Assembly (NCBI GenBank): GCA_941918925.1
Contig: OW799234.1
Location: 110,295,884 to 110,359,883, forward strand
From: Phyto melanocephala
Taxonomy: Eukaryota; Arthropoda; Insecta; Diptera; Rhinophoridae
Reading direction: 5' to 3'
DNA: 64,000 bases
Below, in pieces: positions 1 to 11,675 of the stretch; positions within the stretch are counted from its first letter, which is position 1, and every line of letters starts with the position of its first letter. The notes beneath the pieces are model-generated. The model saw nothing but the letters and a program-made list of their open reading frames with translations. It ran no database searches and was not told the DNA's origin. Made by a program: the position numbers and the translations under genes.

Positions 1-952
1 AATACTGAAATGCCACCACAAAACATTGTTAAAAATGTTGTCGAGCTTTATCATACAACCGGAAACTTGCCACAACTTTGCGTGATATTTATATACTCTA
101 TAAACTTTTTATACTTTTCTTGAGTTTCCATTTTATTATTTTTTTTATCTTAAGTGGAGTAACACAGCAACCAACTACTTGTTCGTATTTTGTACCGGAA
201 AAAAGAAAAAAAATCGTAAACAAAATAATCGAAAAAACTTTCACACACATATACATATTTATATCAGATCAGATTTTATTATCTTATGTTTTTTAAGTAA
301 GTAATTCTCAACATTCCATCATTATTGGGGTGAATGTATTAACGTTATTTATCAGCTGTAGTTATGTTTAATAATGTTTCAGAATTTTTATGTTTACGTT
401 AATACTGAATTTTGTTGGGTGTTCACTTATATTACAAATTACACATGCTAACATTCTGATTGCAATTTCTTTTTCTACATTACCATGTTTTGAGTTCATA
501 TAAGATAAAAAGTTGTTGTTTGAATAAAAATTACGAAATCTTTTTGAAACTGCATCATGTTCGAAGCCTAATAAACACATGATGAAATGAACATACCGCT
601 TAAATGTTTAAATTCCTCCCCTAATAAACTTTATTTTCTTTACTAAAAGAATCAATTTTTTAATTTAAGAATATTTTTTCAATCTATTATCAAATGCGTA
701 GACCATGAAAAGGTCTGCAAAGGAAAATAACAAAACATTAAACATTTATTTTTACCAAAATCACTATGTGTACCTCACCGGTATCACCTATTTATTGGGT
801 CATAAATGTACACTTTAAAATTCAAAGACTCTAGTTGGTGCATATTTTCAGTTACAGATTACAAATTATCTTATGTGCATTTAATTATGTTAATACTAAT
901 TAGCTGCATTTTCACAAGCAAAATGGCTTACAAGCTATCAATTTAAATTAAA
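1..952. other. No gene recognised
   Basis: A+T-rich sequence with only short, low-complexity open frames on both strands. I see no repeat family, splice-flanked exon or RNA gene here. Confidence 0.5.
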
Positions 953-1140
953 AACAAGTAAGAGTGCTATATTCGGCCGTGCCGAATCTTATATACCCTT
1001 CACAACGTGTAGTCATGCAATAACAGTAGTTTGTATCACCATTCATCCCATATGAAATACGTACATACATATAAAAAAACATACATATATAAAAACATCC
1101 CATTGTAAAATTATAAATTTACGTATGTATGTTAAAAAAT
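953..1140 (+). repeat. R1 hairpin-end fragment, copy 1
   Basis: Begins AACAAGTAAGAG and carries the stem-loop TTCGGC-CGT-GCCGAA at 972-986, followed by the R1 arm with TATACCCTTCACAACG. The same arm recurs at 1287 and 1612, and inverted near 3000-3130. It is a solitary end: the body of the element is missing and AT-rich filler follows. Confidence 0.75.
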
Positions 1141-1286
1141 ATAAAAAAAAAATTTTAAAAATAATAAATAAAATATAAATAATAAATATAAAACAAAAAA
1201 AAAATAAGAAAAAAAATTAAAAACAAAATAAAAAAAATTAAAAAAAAAATATTAATAAAAATATAAATAATATATAAAATAAAAAA

Positions 1287-1460
1287 AAAAGTAAGAGCGC
1301 TATATTCGGCCGTGCCGAATCTTATATACCCTTCACAACGTGTAGTCATGCAATAACAATAGTTTGTATCACCATTCATCTCATATGAAATACATATAAA
1401 AAATATACATATATAAAAAACATCCCATTGTAAAATTAAAAATTTACGTATGTATGTTAA
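1287..1460 (+). repeat. R1 hairpin-end fragment, copy 2
   Basis: Second direct copy of the R1 terminal arm, with the stem-loop at 1305-1319. It is about 96 percent like copy 1 by eye over the first 100 bases. It is followed by A-rich sequence and then by the third arm at 1612, so three direct copies of one end lie within 700 bp. Confidence 0.75.
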
Positions 1461-1611
1461 AAAAAAAATAAAAAAAAAAAAATTAAAAAAAAAAAAAATT
1501 AAAAAAAAAATTTAAAAAAAATAATTAAAATATATATAATTAATATAAAACAAAAAAAAAATAATAAAAATATAAATAATATATTAAATAAAAAATAAAA
1601 AAAAAATTAAA

Positions 1612-2385
1612 AACAAGTAACAGTGCTATATTCGGCCGTGCCGAATCTTATATACCCTTCACAACGTGTAGTCATGCAATATCAATTGTTTGTATCACCA
1701 TTCATTCCATATAAAATACGTGCATACATACGTACACGTTAGAATAAATGTGGCATCGAATCCCAGCTGAGCCAAAAAAATTTTATTTTATTTTATTTAA
1801 TATATTATTTATATTTTATTATTTTTTTTATATTTTTTTAAAATTTTTTTTAAATTTTTGTAAAAAATTTTTTTAGAAAAATTTAAAAAAATTTTTTTTG
1901 TGCACCACAGGTGAAGGGTATAAAAAAATTTAAAAAAAAAATTTTTAAATATAAAAAAAATATTTTTTTGGCTCAGCTGGGATTCGATGCCACGTTTTCT
2001 CTAACCAGTATACACGTTTGTATGTATGTATGTTGTTGTTGTAATGTTGTTTTTGTGAAAAAAAAATCGAGGTGGTCGTGGGTTTTTGCTCATATCTCAG
2101 TTGTTTATGTACCGATGTTTCTGATTTTCAATACCGTTCTACTCCCGAATATTTCTGATATTTTAGTATCTCACCCGGGTCCAAGCGATATCGGGGGGCT
2201 TCAAAAAATTGATTTCAACATACACACGGACAGACGGTCAGACGGACAGACGGACAGACTGACAGACTGACAGAGCTTAATCGACTACCCTATTCATAAG
2301 CTTTCAAAAAATATACACTTTATGGGGTCGGAAATGAAAATTGTAGAAATTTCACGCGGAATGACAAACCTATATATACCCTTTT
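1612..2385 (-). mobile_element. R1 repeat unit, inverted member of a head-to-head pair
   Basis: Read on the minus strand this matches the plus-strand unit that follows: the CATTTCCGACCCCATAAAG block near 2320, a GACGGACA run near 2230, GCTCAGCTGGGATTCGATGC near 1970-1990, and the hairpin end with stem-loop at 1631-1645. A stray piece of the other R1 terminus (GTGCACCACAGGTGAAGGG, about 1901-1919) sits inside its AT-rich part. No transposase is encoded, so it is non-autonomous. The superfamily is not clear from sequence. Confidence 0.65.
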
Positions 2386-3130
2386 TATACCCTTCTCCTG
2401 TGGTGCACAAGGGTATATATAGCTTTGTCATTCCGTTTGTAATTTCTACAATTTTCATTTCCGACCCCATAAAGTATATATTTTCTGAAAGCTTATGAAT
2501 AGAGGAGTCGATTAAGCCCTGACCGTCTGTCCGTCTGCCCGTCTGTCCGTGTGTTGGTTGAAATCAACTTTTAGAAGCAACTATATGTTCCTCAGATCTG
2601 TATATGGTATCAATCTCTTGGAAATATCCAGGAATGAATCGCTATTGAAATTCAGCACAATCGCCCCATAACTTTCTGAGATATGAGCAAAAAACCACGA
2701 CCACCTCGTTTTTTTTCACAATTACAACAACAACATACATACATACATACATACATACATACATACATACATACATACATACATGTAAAAAACATACCAA
2801 AAAAAAAAAATTAAAAAAAAAAATATTAAAAGTAATAAAAAAATAATAAAAAAAAATAAAAAAAAAAAATTTTAAAAAAATTTAAAAAAAATTTAAAAAA
2901 AATTTTAAAAAAATATAAAAAAAATAATAAAATATAAATAATATATTAAATAAAATAAAATAAAATTTTTTTGGCTCAGCTGGGATTCGATGCCACATTT
3001 ATTCTAACGTGTACGTATGCACGTATTTTATATGGGATGAATGGTGATACAAACAATTGTTATTGCATGACTACACGTTGTGAAGGGTATATAAGATTCG
3101 GCACGGCCGAATATAGCACTGTTACTTGTT
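2386..3130 (+). mobile_element. R1 repeat unit, plus member of a head-to-head pair
   Basis: Starts TATACCCTTCTCCTGTGGTG and ends at the inverted hairpin terminus (stem-loop 3097-3111, then ...GTTACTTGTT). Between them are the CGACCCCATAAAG block, a CCGTCTGTCCGTCTG run, a long ACAT microsatellite and an AT-rich tract. Together with 1612-2385 it forms a 1.5-kb palindrome-like dimer with terminal inverted repeats of about 170 bp. It has no coding capacity. The unit at 17945-18610 has the same order and orientation, which supports these limits. Confidence 0.7.
2733..2784. repeat. (ACAT)13 microsatellite
   Basis: Thirteen uninterrupted ACAT units inside R1. The other R1 copies have only two or three units at the same place, so this copy has expanded. 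Confidence 0.95.
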
Positions 3131-5639
3131 CACTGTGTGAAGGGTATAATAAAGTGTGTATAAGTATTACTCTTTCATTATAAAATACATACTGACAAAA
3201 ATAAGTGCTTTTCTTTACGAATAAAATAAATAAAATAAATCTGAATCACAACAAAGATTTATTTATATAAATAAAACTGAAGTAGAACATTTAAAACATG
3301 TTTGAATATTTTGGTAATAGACGTAGGCATAAGGAATACTTGCATAATAACTTCAATTTTTAATGAACTGTAATTAGATGCGTTTACATGTTTTAACACA
3401 ACTGCTCTAAATGAAAATTATTTAGTGACACTGCTGTTTAATATTTTTTACGTTTTTTATATGTGATCTATTGCACACGTTGGTTTTGCTATGATTTGCC
3501 GTTTCTTTGACTCATTGTCGCTGTTCGTTTTGCCCTTCTCTTTTGTTTGAAAACAAATGATTTCTTTATTACGGCGAGAGTAATGTTTTGTTATATATGA
3601 TTACACTGAAATATAGTAATTAGAAATAGTATAATAGTTCTTTAGAAAATATGTTGAATTTTAACAAGCAAGCATACCACAGTAAACAGTGAAGGACTGT
3701 TACCGATGGAATGTAAAAATATATTAAAACGATGAAAATTCTAGCTTATATATGTAAGTAGGGTGCAAATAAGGTTTAACAAATACGCCTTTATATCCAG
3801 AATTTTCTCTTTTCATATTGTGTTGGTCAATCTTTGTTTTGTATTATTATATACTTTTAGACAAGCTTTATATCAATAACCTTTATATAAAAACCATTTT
3901 TTTTCTTTCAATGTTTCGCAACTACATTAGGTAGCTTCAAATCAAAAATATCGAAATAGCGAGCTTTAACGAAAACCTAAAAATAACCTAATAATATATC
4001 AATTACTTTGGTTTCTATTTAACTTTATTTTTTCTTCTTCTTTAAATATAATCAAGTTGCAATTTCAAAATGCATACAACACAAAAGAAACCTAAAATGT
4101 GAGCAACTGTTACCTGTTCTTGAGAATAAAAACGTAGTTTGTAGCTCGTCGTCACAATTATAGTTTGTTACATAAAAACTTTAACCCATTGTAACAATAT
4201 ATACAACCCATACTTTCCTTTAGCAAGATATGTAAGCAAGTGCAGTAATATAATATAAACATAAATGTGTTTACAAGTTAAGGTACGTTAAAACTTTTTC
4301 ACCACTTTTAAGCATAATGAGTATGTAAGGGAAAATGCTAAATGAAAAGAAAATTCCACATATACCAACATACTATAGCAGACTGTGATTTACACCCTTC
4401 GCTATTTTGTTCAAACATTTAGCTTTTACTTCTCCTTCATGGCAGCTAACTTTTTTTTTTAATATGAAGGATGTAAAACATGTCAACGGATGTCAACTTA
4501 CTGTTATACACGAGATGAGATAATCAACAATAACATTCAACTTGTTTGTTGCAAACATGTTACTTTATTTTTTTTAAGGAATGTTGGAAAATATTCTTCT
4601 TTTGTTGTTGTTGCGGTTCTTTTTACTCATTTTTGCTAAGGTGGCAAATTCTTTTTCCTGTTTATTTATATGCTTGTCTGTATAAGTGTGTATTAGAAAG
4701 GTTGCCACAACAGCAGAACCTAGAGTTGGTGCTGGTTCTATGATAATATTAGTTGTGTTTAACAGGATGACAATAATAATCAAAATGACAACGAGTCATT
4801 TTGTTTAATATATATGTATGTAAGTATGTATGTGTAAAGATAGCTAATATTTATATGTATGTTTACCTTATGCATGTCTGTAGGTACATGTATTAGATTA
4901 TCTCTACTTTTCGTGGCAACAAAATGTAAAAAGAAGAAAGTTAATAATAAAAAAAATGAAATTACATAAGAAGTTTTCCTAGCGGGTGTTTTTTTTTACT
5001 GATATTTAACTCGTTTTTGTTTGTTTTTTGAGTTCATGTTGAAGTATAATTGTCATTTTTTGATATTGTTTTATATTTCTTTTTCAGCATTTCTGAATGC
5101 TTGTTGCCATTGTTATTCCTTTAAGTCGTCTTATAAAGAAAAACACAAGTTTCATTTTTTACATTTTATATAAATATTCTCTGAAGTATTGTTGCATAAG
5201 GATTCATGTGACATCTTATTACAGCAAAACATTAACATAAAATAAAACATTAAATGCTTGCAGTACTGAGAGTTAACAACACTTAAATATTGTTAAGATA
5301 ACGAAGTAAACATCTAAAGTTAACTATTTTTTTTTAAATGAAAAGAAAATAGCTTTATTTTTTTTTATATTTTTGAGGCATACTTAAAAAACAACACCAA
5401 CAAAAGTAAAGTAGAAGTTCAAATAGAATTTATAACTACAAAATTAAGCAAACGCTTTATCTCATTATAATACATGCATTATCAATTATAAAATAATTTT
5501 ATTTGTGGAGATCGGAACTCATACATATTTGTTGCATTATTTCTAAAGGTTGATATCTTTGTTATTTGATTTTGCTGTGTTAATTTCAAAATTCGTGCTG
5601 TGCAAGATATGTGTTTTCTAATGAAAATTTTTTTTCAGC
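3131..5639. other. No gene recognised
   Basis: About 2.5 kb of A+T-rich DNA directly after the R1 dimer. Open frames are short and low in complexity. Nothing is assignable to a known family. Confidence 0.5.
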
Positions 5640-6045
5640 GACAAAGCTTATATTTGACTCAATGGATACGCCAACAAACAAAATTGCTGAATTTGATATG
5701 AAGATCAATCAGAAAAAGCTAAACAGCTGTCAATGAGTACTCAAAAATGCATGATTTGTGGTGGTGTGTGAGCTGGAAGCTTCAGTAAACCGTAATTCTT
5801 TAAGAACGATGTAAAGGAAACATGCGGTAATTACTGAATGGAACAATTATAATTGTTTGAATGTGGTTTCGGTGTAAAATGTCTCAAGGCACACCATAAA
5901 ACAAACGTAATGGAAAGCGAATTTGGTGGGCAATTAATCTCACGTTTTAGATTAGTCCAGTGGACGTGCAAATCATGCGATTTGACATCTTTGAGAATAT
6001 TTTCGATGGATATGTTTGAAGTCTCTCATTTACATGAATAAATTT
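5640..6045 (+). pseudogene. Degenerate mariner-like transposase fragment
   Basis: Pieces of a mariner-like transposase appear in order on the plus strand. Around 5800 is FFKNDV, which matches the block after GGIIGPY in the better copy at 46.2-47.4 kb. From 5910 on is SEFGGQLISRF, followed by KSCDLTSL, the block carrying the last catalytic Asp. Stops and frame changes separate the pieces, and no inverted-repeat ends were found. It is a long-dead member of the group represented at 46262-47350. The reading rests on those short conserved blocks. Confidence 0.6.
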
Positions 6046-6608
6046 TTAAAAAGTTAATGTTAGGCATTCATATATCGCCTTAAATTTATAATTAAAAATC
6101 AACGAATATTTGCAAGTAAAAACATTTAAAAATATACGAGTTTGCAAAAAATTTTTTTTATTTTTTAGACTTGAAGTGAAGTTTGTGTCACGAACAAAAT
6201 AACTTGATGGCAAATGTTTTCAAATACAATACGTATTGGGCACGAACCAAAACAAGATATATAAACTAATTAACTGTTGTTGTGTTTTGGCTACTTTCAT
6301 TCATCAATAGGCAAGAAATTAAGAAATTTTAATTATACTCTAACAACAACAACTCTTAAAAGTGTATTAAAAATTCCCTTATTTGTTTAAACTTAAGATA
6401 TGAAATATTTTTATTTCTTTTAAATAGTATTTTGTCCCATTATGCACATCTATTAGACATATTGTATAACCTTCGTTAAGTATTATTATACGCAGCTCTA
6501 ACCAATTAAAAATTAACATATTCACAATAGTTTACGGCTTATTCAGCTTAACAATTAGACTTGAACGCAATATTGCCAGACGGGACTTTAGGTTTCACCA
6601 AAGAAATG
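6046..6608. other. No gene recognised
   Basis: A+T-rich sequence between the mariner remnant and R2. It includes short CAACAACAACAA-like runs near 6344. No feature is supported. Confidence 0.5.
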
Positions 6609-7175
6609 ATGGGGATATATTCGTTTTGTCATTTCGTTAGTAATATATTGAAATATCCATTTAAGACTCCATAAGGTATATATTTTCTGAGTCTTACATT
6701 TTAGGACGATCCAGCTATGTCCGTCTGTTTGTTGAAAATACGTTAGAGCTCGAACTGAAAAAATTCGAAGGTTTAAATTTTGAAAGAATATTTCTTATAC
6801 ACAATCTTTGTTCGGTATTAAAAATGTGCTAAATCGGAATAATTGGAAGAAAGTTATAGCTCGTAATGCAAGATAAGGTCAAAAAAACCATGTCCTTCCA
6901 ACATCGAATAAAATCAATTTTGTCTAAGCGCATTGACGTAGAGAGATGAAATTTTTTATGAATATTTCCTGATTAAAAAAATATCTTTTCCTGTAAATTG
7001 CTCAAATTGATACATTCCGAAAGGAGTTATTAATCAAAATGCACGAAAATTTATACCGCAAAGTGCCAAGTATATTTAAAATTAAAAACTTAATAAAATT
7101 GACGAAATAAGATGTATCATTCTAAGATTTAGAAAAGATTTTCAATAACGAAAATTTAACGCCCACCTCCCATAT
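6609..7175 (-). repeat. R2 repeat, 3' part, inverted
   Basis: On the minus strand this follows the 3' third of the R2 copy at 13802-16528: the ATATCCATTTTAGACCCCATA-type block, one CCGTCTGT unit, TATAGCTCGTAATGCAAG near 6858, the GGAAGGACATGG-type block, and finally the GGGAGGTGGGCGT block near 7160-7175. It is diverged and lacks both ends. An R1 copy follows within a few bases. Confidence 0.7.
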
Positions 7176-7464
7176 TTATTTTTATACCCTTTACCTGTGG
7201 TGCACAAGGGTATATATAGCTTTGTCATTCTGTTTGTAATTTCTATAATTTTCATTTCCGACCCCATAACGTATATATTTTTTAAAAGCTTATGAATAGA
7301 TGAGTCGATTGAGGCCTGACCATCTGTTCGTGTGCTAGTTGAAATCCACCTTTAGAAGCAACTATATATTCCTTAGATCTGTGTATGGTATCAATCTTTT
7401 GGCAATCAGCACAATCGCCCCATAATTTTCTGAGATATGAGCAAAAAACCACGACCATCAGGTG

Positions 7465-8176
7465 AAGTTATCAAAGCAGCTGTTTATCAGCTGAGCACTC
7501 TTTTTAATACTGAAATGTCAAATTTTGTTTGTGTTTTTATGTGTGCTTCTACTTTTTTATTGTTAACATTTGTGGGCGCCATTAGTTGAAAAATTTTTAA
7601 AATTGTGAAAAATTGTGCAAATTCTTTTAAAAATTTTAAAAAAAGAGATAAAGAAATTGTGAATTGTGAAAAATTTAATAAAACGTTAAAAAAATTAAAT
7701 TAAATTAAATAGAGTATTTGTATTTGTGAATAATGCGTGTGTGCTCTTTGTGCAAAAAGAAATATTTGAAGGGCAATGGAACTTTGTTCTATGTGCCCAG
7801 AGATCAAGGCTTGTATTAATTACCAATGTATTAATCCATGCATAGGTAAATGTGGTTCCGGAGCCGAATGTGCAAGTGTCCTCACGGAACATCAGATGAT
7901 GCTCTAGTTTCTTGCCGTCAATCTCGTACTTATCCTATTGCCAAGTATCATGGTTCATCATCTGGTTCTAGTAATTTTTATTTAATTGCACCTTTTTAAT
8001 ATTTTATTTTATACAAATTATTATGTACTTATATGTAAACAAACGTGTTTTTTATTTTTGATTTCGTAAACAACTTTTCGACAGTTCAAGTTAGTTTACA
8101 CTAACAAAATACACGTTGTATTTTTTCACTTTGTAGTTGTTTTAGCGACGAGTTCACCTTATTGAATTCGCCTTGT
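7465..8176. mobile_element. Insert within R1, possible MITE carrying a gene fragment
   Basis: The right border reads CACCTTATTGAATTCGCCTTG minus its last base; its complement starts CAAGGCGAATTCA, as does the arm of the fold-back element at 39728-39843. The left border shares only AGGTGAA with it, so the left terminal repeat is damaged or the insert is a composite. It contains the Dumpy-like EGF fragment. No transposase is present. Confidence 0.4.
7791..7950 (+). pseudogene. Dumpy-type EGF module fragment
   Basis: The plus frame reads MCPEIKACINYQC, then INPCIGKCGSGAEC; after a jump of one frame it reads CKCPHG, then DALVSC. This matches the cysteine pattern CP..KACIN..C.NPC....CG..A.C...C.CP.G...D....C of the repeated EGF modules in the giant extracellular matrix protein Dumpy of insects. 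About eight codons between AEC and CKC are missing at the frame change (near 7871), so the module cannot fold normally. No splice sites or neighbouring modules are visible. It is best read as a captured or retro-inserted piece of a dumpy-like gene inside a repeat, not a working exon. A related EGF-rich protein cannot be excluded. Confidence 0.65.
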
Positions 8177-8243
8177 ATGTACGTATTTTATATGAGATGA
8201 ATGGATACAAACAATTGTTATTGCATGACTACACGTTTACTTG

Positions 8244-11200
8244 TTATTTTTATTATTCATATTATATTTATTACTTATTAATATTATTTTTATTTGGACA
8301 AAAATGTTTCAAACAAAAGTTGAATTCAGACATTAATTAATAAATTTGAAAGGTAGGAGGTGACATACCCATTATTTCTTAACTACCTCTGGGTACTAAA
8401 CTATACACTTCAGGTTTTGTAAATTACAAAAGAGTCGGTAGTATTATTTCTAATGTAGAAATTCCTAATGTTTCATTTTAGGACTAAATTTAAGAAAATA
8501 GATTAAAAGCAAATCGAAGTTACAAAAAGAAAGTAAACAAATGTTTGCGTAAAGAGATTATTCCATAGCGATTACTGTTAATAACAACAAATTCTAAAAT
8601 TTGTGCTATTAAAGTAAACAAAATTGGTAGTGGGAATCGAAAATTATAGTGCTCTTACTAGAAAAATATAAAATATTTGATAAATGAATAGCGAAATGAT
8701 TATACTGTTATACATTCCTGCACAAAGTTATTTAAAGATTTTTGTATATTTTTGCCATTAAATGGTTATGAAAATGTCAACGCATACACTTTAAGATATG
8801 TATGCTTACAAATTAATACAATATTTTATTTTCTCTTAACATTTCAAATATTTCTTTTTTTGTAATATAAAATTCCTAAAGCGCTCTTATTTTTTGTTTA
8901 AATTTTAAAATCATTTAAAATAATTTCATAAGCATTACGAAACATTGTTTTCTTGTAACGATTTGGTAAAAATTTAAAAAAAAAACCCAAAAATAAAACT
9001 AAACAAGATTTTAAAATAATATAAAAATATAAGTCCTTAAAATGGCTTGTAGATGAGTGCACATACTCGTGCACCAGAATTTATATATTAAAAAGAACAT
9101 CCACACACCAACAAACACATTGGTTCACCCACAAAACATGTTGATGTCACAAGTCAAGCCCCTCAAACAAGAAAATATACAAAATGGTATAGAGAAGAGA
9201 AAACATACATATTTTTAAAACAAGAAAACTGACCTCAACAAAAATATTTGAAAGCAACCGGAAGTCGTCTAACTTAATACAAAAACAAAAACATACGTTT
9301 AGTGCACACACACACATATAAAGAAATTCTGACGGACAATGCCTTCTTCTGATACACACAACTCTTACATACAAGTAACTTATTCAAGGGACATACTACT
9401 TACATTAAGCTACTTAAAGCTTAAAGTAGAAAAATTCTAAAAGGAAGTCAAATAATACTGCTTAAAAAATATACAGGAAAAGAAAGTCCTAGAAGAAATT
9501 AATATGAAATTAAATTAAAAAAAAAATAAAAAGAAAAAAGATATTACAACAGCTTATATGCATTTTAATATCTGTATAAATTTTTAACAAATAAACGATT
9601 TTAAAATTTAAACAAAGAAATGAAATGTATAGCCGTTAACTTAAAGCGTAATTTGACAGTGAAAACAATTTAAAAATATCCAAACATTTATCATCTAATT
9701 GTATCTAATTGTAGAGTTTTCCTTCGGCCAATTATTTCTTTCCATTTTCATACACACAATAAAGTGATATGTTGCGGGAAAAAAAGTTTTTTAGAACTTT
9801 TCTTTTCTGATCATAATATTTTCATAATTCTTGCGTGTTGAATGTGTACATCGATATCTTAAATATATTTTAGTAGCTACAATCATAAAATTATGTTACC
9901 AAAAGTAAGTCATTCAATTTTAAACAAATCTGATTATCACAACTAAAAATGTTCTCTTATCTTTGATATGTGTAAGATAAAATAAGTTTTTTGCATTTAA
10001 TAAATTTAATTAATTACTGCGTTCTATGGAATGTATAAAACTTTAGTCAGATGATAATATGTCACTTCAGGTTGTGCCGTAGAAGAAGAGTTAAAAAAGA
10101 ACGAAACCAACTAACATTGGGGTCGAAGGCATAAAATTTCACAAATAACTTAAAAACAGAGTTCAAGTACCGTAAAAACTAAAAGTACCGGCTTAAAGTG
10201 AATACAACTCTACATCACTAAGTGAAAACTAAATACCAAATCGGTAATGGAACTCATGTAGTGACGCAAACAACAATGTGAGAGAAAACTAAAAAAAGGG
10301 GAGATAAGAGCCAAAAGGATTGCGTAACTAAGTCATATTTACCACAACTTATTTTCAAAAAGTAATTAATCTAGCCAAGCAACCATCAATCTCAGGTATT
10401 TATTGAAATGTCTTGATTAAATTTGTAATAAAAAAATATTTGTGGAAATTTCTTTTGTTTTCAATATTAATATTGGAAATGCAATTGAGTTTCTTAGTTA
10501 AAATGGACATAAATTATAAATTCTGCTCAATTAAGAAGAGATTTTAATATTGTTAAGTGGCTGAACATGGCGTTATTTTAGAAAACTTTACACTGCGCAT
10601 CGGGGCGCCTTAGAAGTTATATATGTACAATTTTGTAACATCCATACGCGTTAAGTTTACAAAAAACTCTTCGCGACTTCTCCGCTAATACTTTTATTGC
10701 TCTTGCTGTTGTCATTGTTTTGTGATAGTCACGCATTAGTCAAATTTTTAATAATCCACATTCTAAGTCATTCAATGGCAGACACCCTGGCGTGTCTGGA
10801 AAAAAATTAAGTTTATTTGTTAATTAATAGAGGGTACTAATAACTTCTACTGCTGGAGCATTCAATTTATTTTACCCACATCAAGCTCCGTGTGCCTCGC
10901 AATTATATTTCTGTAGCTACAAAAAAATATAATTTTGTTTGGGGGATACCCGTTCCCCACTTTTTATAACTTTAAGATTTCGTTGGAACTGATCGTTTGT
11001 TCTAGGAATATACATAAGATTAAATGAGCCTCGCTATTGTAGTTGTGGAGATAAGAAATCGGATCGGAGAAAAAAATCTTTTGGCTCTACTGTGTGACGT
11101 TTTAAAGTTATCAGAATATTGTACTCGGCCAGAGTCTAGAGCGAAGCTAGTGTTTCAAATCTAAAAGATTTTGAATTTTAAATCAGTTTTTCTTAAGCGG

Positions 11201-11675
11201 TTTTTGACACTTTTTTTTGGGAAATTACTATTTATCCTAACTTTTATTCGAAATAAAATGAATAATTTATCGGGGCTAATTAAGAAATTTTTCTATTTTT
11301 CCTTATGAATATCTATGGCTTGGTATAGAAAAAGGGGTATCTCGATTTGTTACTACTTTACAGGAGAATGGAATGAGTTAGAGCTTTTTTATAAAAAAAT
11401 CCTTTATTTTCAACCGTACTTAAGTTTTTAGGGGTGATATGTGGCGAAATCGTCGTGTCCTTTTTATATAAAGCCATAGGTATATGGAATTGTTATAAAT
11501 CAATCAAAAGTTATGTATAACCGAATATTTGTCATTGAATTTCAAACTCTTTTTATTTTATTATATTTTGAAATAAATACTATCAAACAAAAAAAAAAAA
11601 CATAAGAGGAAAAAGGTGAAAACCCTGTAGGTTTTTGCTTTGTTTCACTAAATTTGTGATAATTTTCCATTTAAC
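8244..11675. other. No gene recognised
   Basis: 3.4 kb of A+T-rich DNA. The segment at about 10560-11170 is somewhat richer in G+C (for example CGCATCGGGGCGCCTTAG near 10596), but no family or frame could be assigned to it. Confidence 0.5.

Larger units (their letters stand above)
7181..8243 (+). mobile_element. R1 repeat unit carrying a foreign insert
   Basis: The left part (7181-7464) matches the first 300 bp of the R1 units at 2386 and 17945, ending in the CAAAAAACCACGACC block. The right part (8177-8243) is the R1 arm with AATGGATACAAACAATTG, ending ACACGTTTACTTGTT. The hairpin segment of this arm is deleted. Between them, 712 bp unrelated to other R1 copies replaces the AT-rich middle. 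Confidence 0.7.

Noticed and set aside
1155..1379. Minus frame with long runs of Ile, Phe and Leu
   Set aside because: Translated A-rich tracts of the R1 region, not a membrane protein.
953..1645. CRISPR-like array of three direct repeats
   Set aside because: The repeats are transposon ends more than 100 bp long with low-complexity spacers, in a eukaryotic sequence.
1911..2270. 119-codon plus frame ending in a RQTDGQTDRLTD-type run
   Set aside because: It lies within an R1 unit; the end is the translated GACGGACA array, and other R1 copies do not keep the frame.
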